In this document: positions 60,556 to 64,000 of the stretch, in pieces | Layout: each line of letters opens with the position of its first letter | Numbering within the stretch: position 1 is the first letter of the stretch | Assembly: GCA_944989445.1 (NCBI GenBank) | Contig: CALYLW010000017.1 | Coordinates: 568,001 to 632,000, forward strand | Length of the DNA stretch: 64,000 nt | Source: Ampullaceana balthica | Taxonomy: Eukaryota; Mollusca; Gastropoda; Lymnaeidae | Reading direction: 5' to 3' | Notes under the pieces: generated by a model | The model's database searches: none | What the model was told of the DNA's origin: nothing | Seen by the model: the letters and a program-made list of their open reading frames with translations, nothing else | Position numbers and translations under genes: made by a program

Positions 60556-61505
60556 CTGTAAAGAACACAATCATTATGCAAGCCTTAAGAAATACCAGTA
60601 ATTATTTATTTAAAAAATGTATGTACTGGTATAATGAATTATAAATATCGTAATTAAAATTTATTATCCTAAATTTTTTAAAATTAATTTTAAAAATATT
60701 CCATATTTGTACACATTTTGAAAAAAGTGTGGTAAGCTTTCTGAATATCAAATGTAAATATCCAAGGCTACAGTTACAGTTTAAATTCAATGCCTTTTCC
60801 CTTTCGCACCGAGCGACTTTATTTTATTGGGATTAAGGAACATGGTGGGTTGCTAAGTCAGGGCCGGACTAACACTAAATGAGGCCATACATCCTTTTTT
60901 AATAGTATAGCGTATAAAAGTATCCTTTTAAATTATAGACGACTCACAACTATTATATTATAAAGCAAACATTCTATTTTAACCGGGCTGCAGTGATTTT
61001 CATGACGAGAGGTTATATCGTTCATTCTAATTCTACGTCACAAATGGTGTAATTAGAATATTTTGCGCCCAGGGACAGATTATTAAAACATTATAAAATT
61101 AGCGCCCCGACCCTTTCCGTTTCATCAAATTTTACTATGATATAACGTTGTAAGTTACATTTTTTCGCCCCTGTACCTTGGGACATGTTTACCTCACTGC
61201 CCCACATTGCTTCGATTTGGACAGTCGCACAGTACTAAAGCGTTTAACTTTAATTTCCCTACTGATAAAAGCGGACGTAGGTTCACATCAAACAATTATA
61301 TAAGTCAATTATTCAATAAAAGACATCTTAGCAAAGGAGAGAAAATTACCAGAAAAGTTTGGTGTGTTCTGTAGCTAAAGATTGTGTTTTTTTGCCTCTA
61401 CTGCAAAAGTTGTGCAATGGCTACATCTTTGTTAGCAAACGATTGTTATTGAGATTGGCAGCATATAGTTGTTGAGCCTTCTCGTCCATGAGGGGCATCT
61501 ACCGA

Positions 61506-61892
61506 TCATCGTCGGCGTCTGCGATTCCTCCAAGGGCATAGGCCACCTACGAGAGACCTCCAGGCATCTCTATCCTGGGCCAGCTTCTCCAGGATCTTCC
61601 ATTCATGGCCAATTCTCTTGATGTCTGCCTCCAATTCTCGGCGCCAAGTGTTTCTTGGACGGCCTCTTTTCCGCTTACCCTGTGGGTTCCATTTCAGGGC
61701 TTGCTTTGTTGTGTTAGGAGCAGGTTTCCTTAGTGTATGACCAATCCACCTCCACCGCTTCTGGAGAATCTCTTCCTCAATGGGCTTCTGTTTTGTCTGC
61801 TGCCACAGTTCCTGGTTGCTGATTTTGTCTGGCCAGTGAATTCTGAGAATCCTTCTTAAACAGTTGTTGATGAAGGACTGGATTCTGGTCAA
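61506..61892 (-). pseudogene. Non-LTR retrotransposon ORF2, C-terminal tail
   Basis: A 128-codon frame matches the region after the reverse transcriptase in RTE/Jockey-like ORF2 proteins: CLRRILRIHWPDKISN, RWRWIGHTLRK, GKRKRGRPRNTWRREL, AQDRDAWRSL, ending in an Arg run and stop. The catalytic reverse transcriptase and endonuclease are absent, so this is a 5'-truncated dead copy. It lies upstream of the carboxylesterase exon, probably in its first intron. Confidence 0.88.
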
Positions 61893-62143
61893 GTTTATAT
61901 ATAGTACAAATCCTAAAAATTCACGAAACTACAAAAAACATTTTAAATTTAAATATCAAAGTCCTGTCTTGAATTGAGTTTTTGCTTCCAGCTTCGTAAA
62001 CAATAGATGCCACTTCTCAACGATTTCGGAATGCAGAAACCCATCATTGGACGCTGTTTATCAACATTTATTTTCGATCGTCAAACTTATGCGATTACTG
62101 CTTCGGATTTAGAGATAGCAAAGAAAATTAAAATGAACATGAT

Positions 62144-62660
62144 CAGTGGCGTCACTAGGGTTGGTGTCACCCCGGGCGGTAGCTAATGGTGTCACCCCCT
62201 CACGACTTACCCCATAGACCTCCTCAGAGCCTCACAGTGCAAAATAACGGGGACATACAGAATTTTACATTTTGGTGTCACATCAGTATTCATGAACATT
62301 TTTTGGGACTTTCTTTCATTTGAAAGATTGCCTTTTGCAAACAAAAGAGGCCAAGTCCAAGGATATGATAATGGGGCGAACATGAAAGGAGAACATGTGG
62401 GGATGGAAGCAAATGCTATAAACATAAACACTTGTACATTTTTATACCATGTGGTAGCCACTCACTTAACCTGGTATTAAATGATATGGTAAAATCATCA
62501 TAAGAAGGAGCCAACTTCTTTGATATTGTCTAAACTAAAAATGATACTTACCGGAATTTTTTTTATCTTCATCGACTTTCAGACGGCCCGTTCTTTTCAA
62601 TAACGTTAAAGAAAATAAACTTAAAAGGTCGCAGTGACACCAGGTGGGAAAGTCGTGAGG
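62144..62660. mobile_element. Possible DNA-transposon remnant (CAGTGGCGTCACTAGGG end)
   Basis: The left part begins CAGTGGCGTCACTAGGG and has 'ggtgtcacccc' twice and 'ctcacgactt'. The right part, near 62625-62660, carries the complementary 'gtgacacc' and 'aagtcgtgag'. This suggests an inverted-end element of about 0.5 kb, but boundaries and target duplication are unclear. Confidence 0.35.
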
Positions 62661-62956
62661 TATAAAATCGGTCAAATATTTGATGCATTGCTTATCATTT
62701 ACGAGAACAAAGATATAAATAGTTGAATAAGAGATGATACACCTGGACTACTTACATAACTACAACTATTTAAATTTCGTATTTTTCTTGTCTTGTATTT
62801 ACCATGTCGTGATATGGTATGAGATATTAACTCATGTCAATCTCATTAGTAAACTCATGCAGGGCAAAAATTATGATATTGCATTGGCAATAAAACTTTT
62901 GAGAAGTTCCATTATTTAAAAAAAAACAGAATCTGAGATCAGACAATCACGTTAAT

Positions 62957-63030
62957 GCCATCCTTGTTGATGCTGGCAACTGTCATCCTTGTTGATGCTG
63001 GCAAATGCCATCCTTGTTGATGCTGGCAAA
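62957..63030. repeat. 25-bp tandem repeat, three units
   Basis: Unit 'tgccatccttgttgatgctg' plus 'gcaaa' is repeated three times with two substitutions. Confidence 0.85.
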
Positions 63031-63951
63031 TGGCATTGGAAATAAATGCAGATAAAAAATTTGACTCAATACAAGGACATCGAGTTTGTCAGAGAAAAAT
63101 TCAATTTGATGAAAATCAGGTCGAAACCACAATGGATGCACAGGAAAGATACTAATTTGAATTCTTTTAATACCTTGTTGACACTGCAACCAAGTCTTTA
63201 GATCCAAACTAAAAACTTTTAGTAACTTCGATCCGGGGAAAGTAATTTTTCAACTCTAAAAATAATTAAGAACTATTTTGGAAAACATCTCAAACAAGAT
63301 TGTCAAACCTCGCTATATATACTTTATTAGCAGTTGAGTATGAACTCAGTGACAGCTTAAATATTTCTAAATTAATTAGAGAAGTCTCTGAAGTTCCTTT
63401 AAAACATGTCTGATTATAAACTCATGTTAACTTTAAAAAAAAACGAAAGCATTTTTAGTAAAATCTAATTACAAGTACTTGTGTTATATTACCGTGTTAA
63501 AGATTAAGTTAAAGTGATTTATTTTGGGATGTTCGCTAAAAAATATATAAAAAGCCTTAAACCATTTTTTGAATACTTACATTGTAATTACAAATGTGCG
63601 CATTTTTTCGCTTTTGCACAGAGTGGTTCAAAGGCTAAGTCCGGCCCTGTTCAATAGGTTCGCTAGTTATTGAACGATGGTTTACTAATATTACAGCTTT
63701 GACGAAGGTCTACATCATAATACCACTTTTGTAGAGTAACTTAAACATGTCAAAATTATAAACATAGTTTATAATATGGACAAGGGAGAAAAATAAAGTA
63801 ACAGTACTTGACATACATTCAGATCAATTAAGAAATCTAGATCCATTTTTAAAACTAAAATCATAAACACATGCAAAATGTAGAACTATTATTCTAAATT
63901 GTAAAATCATTTACTTAATTTTATGTTAGCCTTTTCTCTAAATAGTAATTA

Positions 63952-63954
<3 letters not shown>

Positions 63955-64000
<46 letters not shown>
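63955..64000. repeat. (AT)n microsatellite at window end
   Basis: A perfect AT dinucleotide run reaches the window edge; its full length is unknown. Confidence 0.9.

Larger units (their letters stand above)
60861..63650. mobile_element. Possible hAT-like element or pair of termini (CAGGGCCGGACT ends)
   Basis: CAGGGCCGGACTAA at the left and AGTCCGGCCCTG at the right form inverted ends of about 12-14 bp, 2.8 kb apart. The flanking 8-mers (tgctaagt, ttcaatag) do not match. The two ends may belong to one old element with a decayed target duplication or to two unrelated remnants. No transposase was found between them. Confidence 0.3.

Noticed and set aside
62207..62461. 84-codon minus frame as the missing N-terminal exon of the carboxylesterase
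   Set aside because: It lacks the GIPYA region and the expected donor phase, and lies over a likely transposon remnant.
63955..64000. Telomeric or centromeric repeat at the window edge
   Set aside because: It is a plain AT dinucleotide run like others in the window.

Overview
The window is eukaryotic nuclear DNA: AT-rich, genes split into many small exons with GT-AG introns, and large amounts of transposon debris. The protein sequences, exon structure and repeat content (tRNA-type SINEs, small Helitrons carrying microsatellite cores, many MITEs) suggest a lophotrochozoan, most likely a mollusc and plausibly a gastropod. That placement is inference, because no species-diagnostic locus is present.

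Layout. (1) 1-8400: the last nine exons of a plus-strand pyruvate carboxylase gene (483 codons read here), with a decayed hAT transposon (perfect 8-bp target duplication) in an intron to the left. (2) 8400-15790: AT-rich intergenic DNA between convergent genes, with one unexplained exon-like segment. (3) 15793-41589: a complete minus-strand exportin-5 gene, 32 exons whose phases all close to give 1185 residues. Its introns hold minisatellites, SINEs, hAT MITEs, Helitron remnants and two Tigger/mariner-type elements. (4) 44480-53351: directly upstream on the same strand, a partial tandem copy of exportin-5 exons 1-9 with every reading frame and splice phase kept but clearly diverged. One of its introns contains three head-to-tail small Helitrons plus a fourth nested inside the third. 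(5) 53440-58600: intergenic, with a SINE, a PIF-like MITE and microsatellites. (6) 58619-60555: the last two exons of a minus-strand type-B carboxylesterase; its N-terminal exon was not found. (7) 60600-64000: transposon remnants, including the C-terminal tail of a non-LTR retrotransposon.

Pyruvate carboxylase (mitochondrial anaplerosis), exportin-5 (RanGTP-dependent export of pre-miRNA hairpins) and the carboxylesterase are functionally unrelated neighbours. The most notable feature is the exportin-5 duplication. Exons 1-9 are repeated upstream with intact frame, and the last duplicated exon is phase-compatible with exon 10 (and exon 2) of the intact gene. The locus could therefore act as two alternative 5' halves feeding one 3' half, or the copy could be a young pseudogene still free of stops. 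The sequence alone cannot decide between these.
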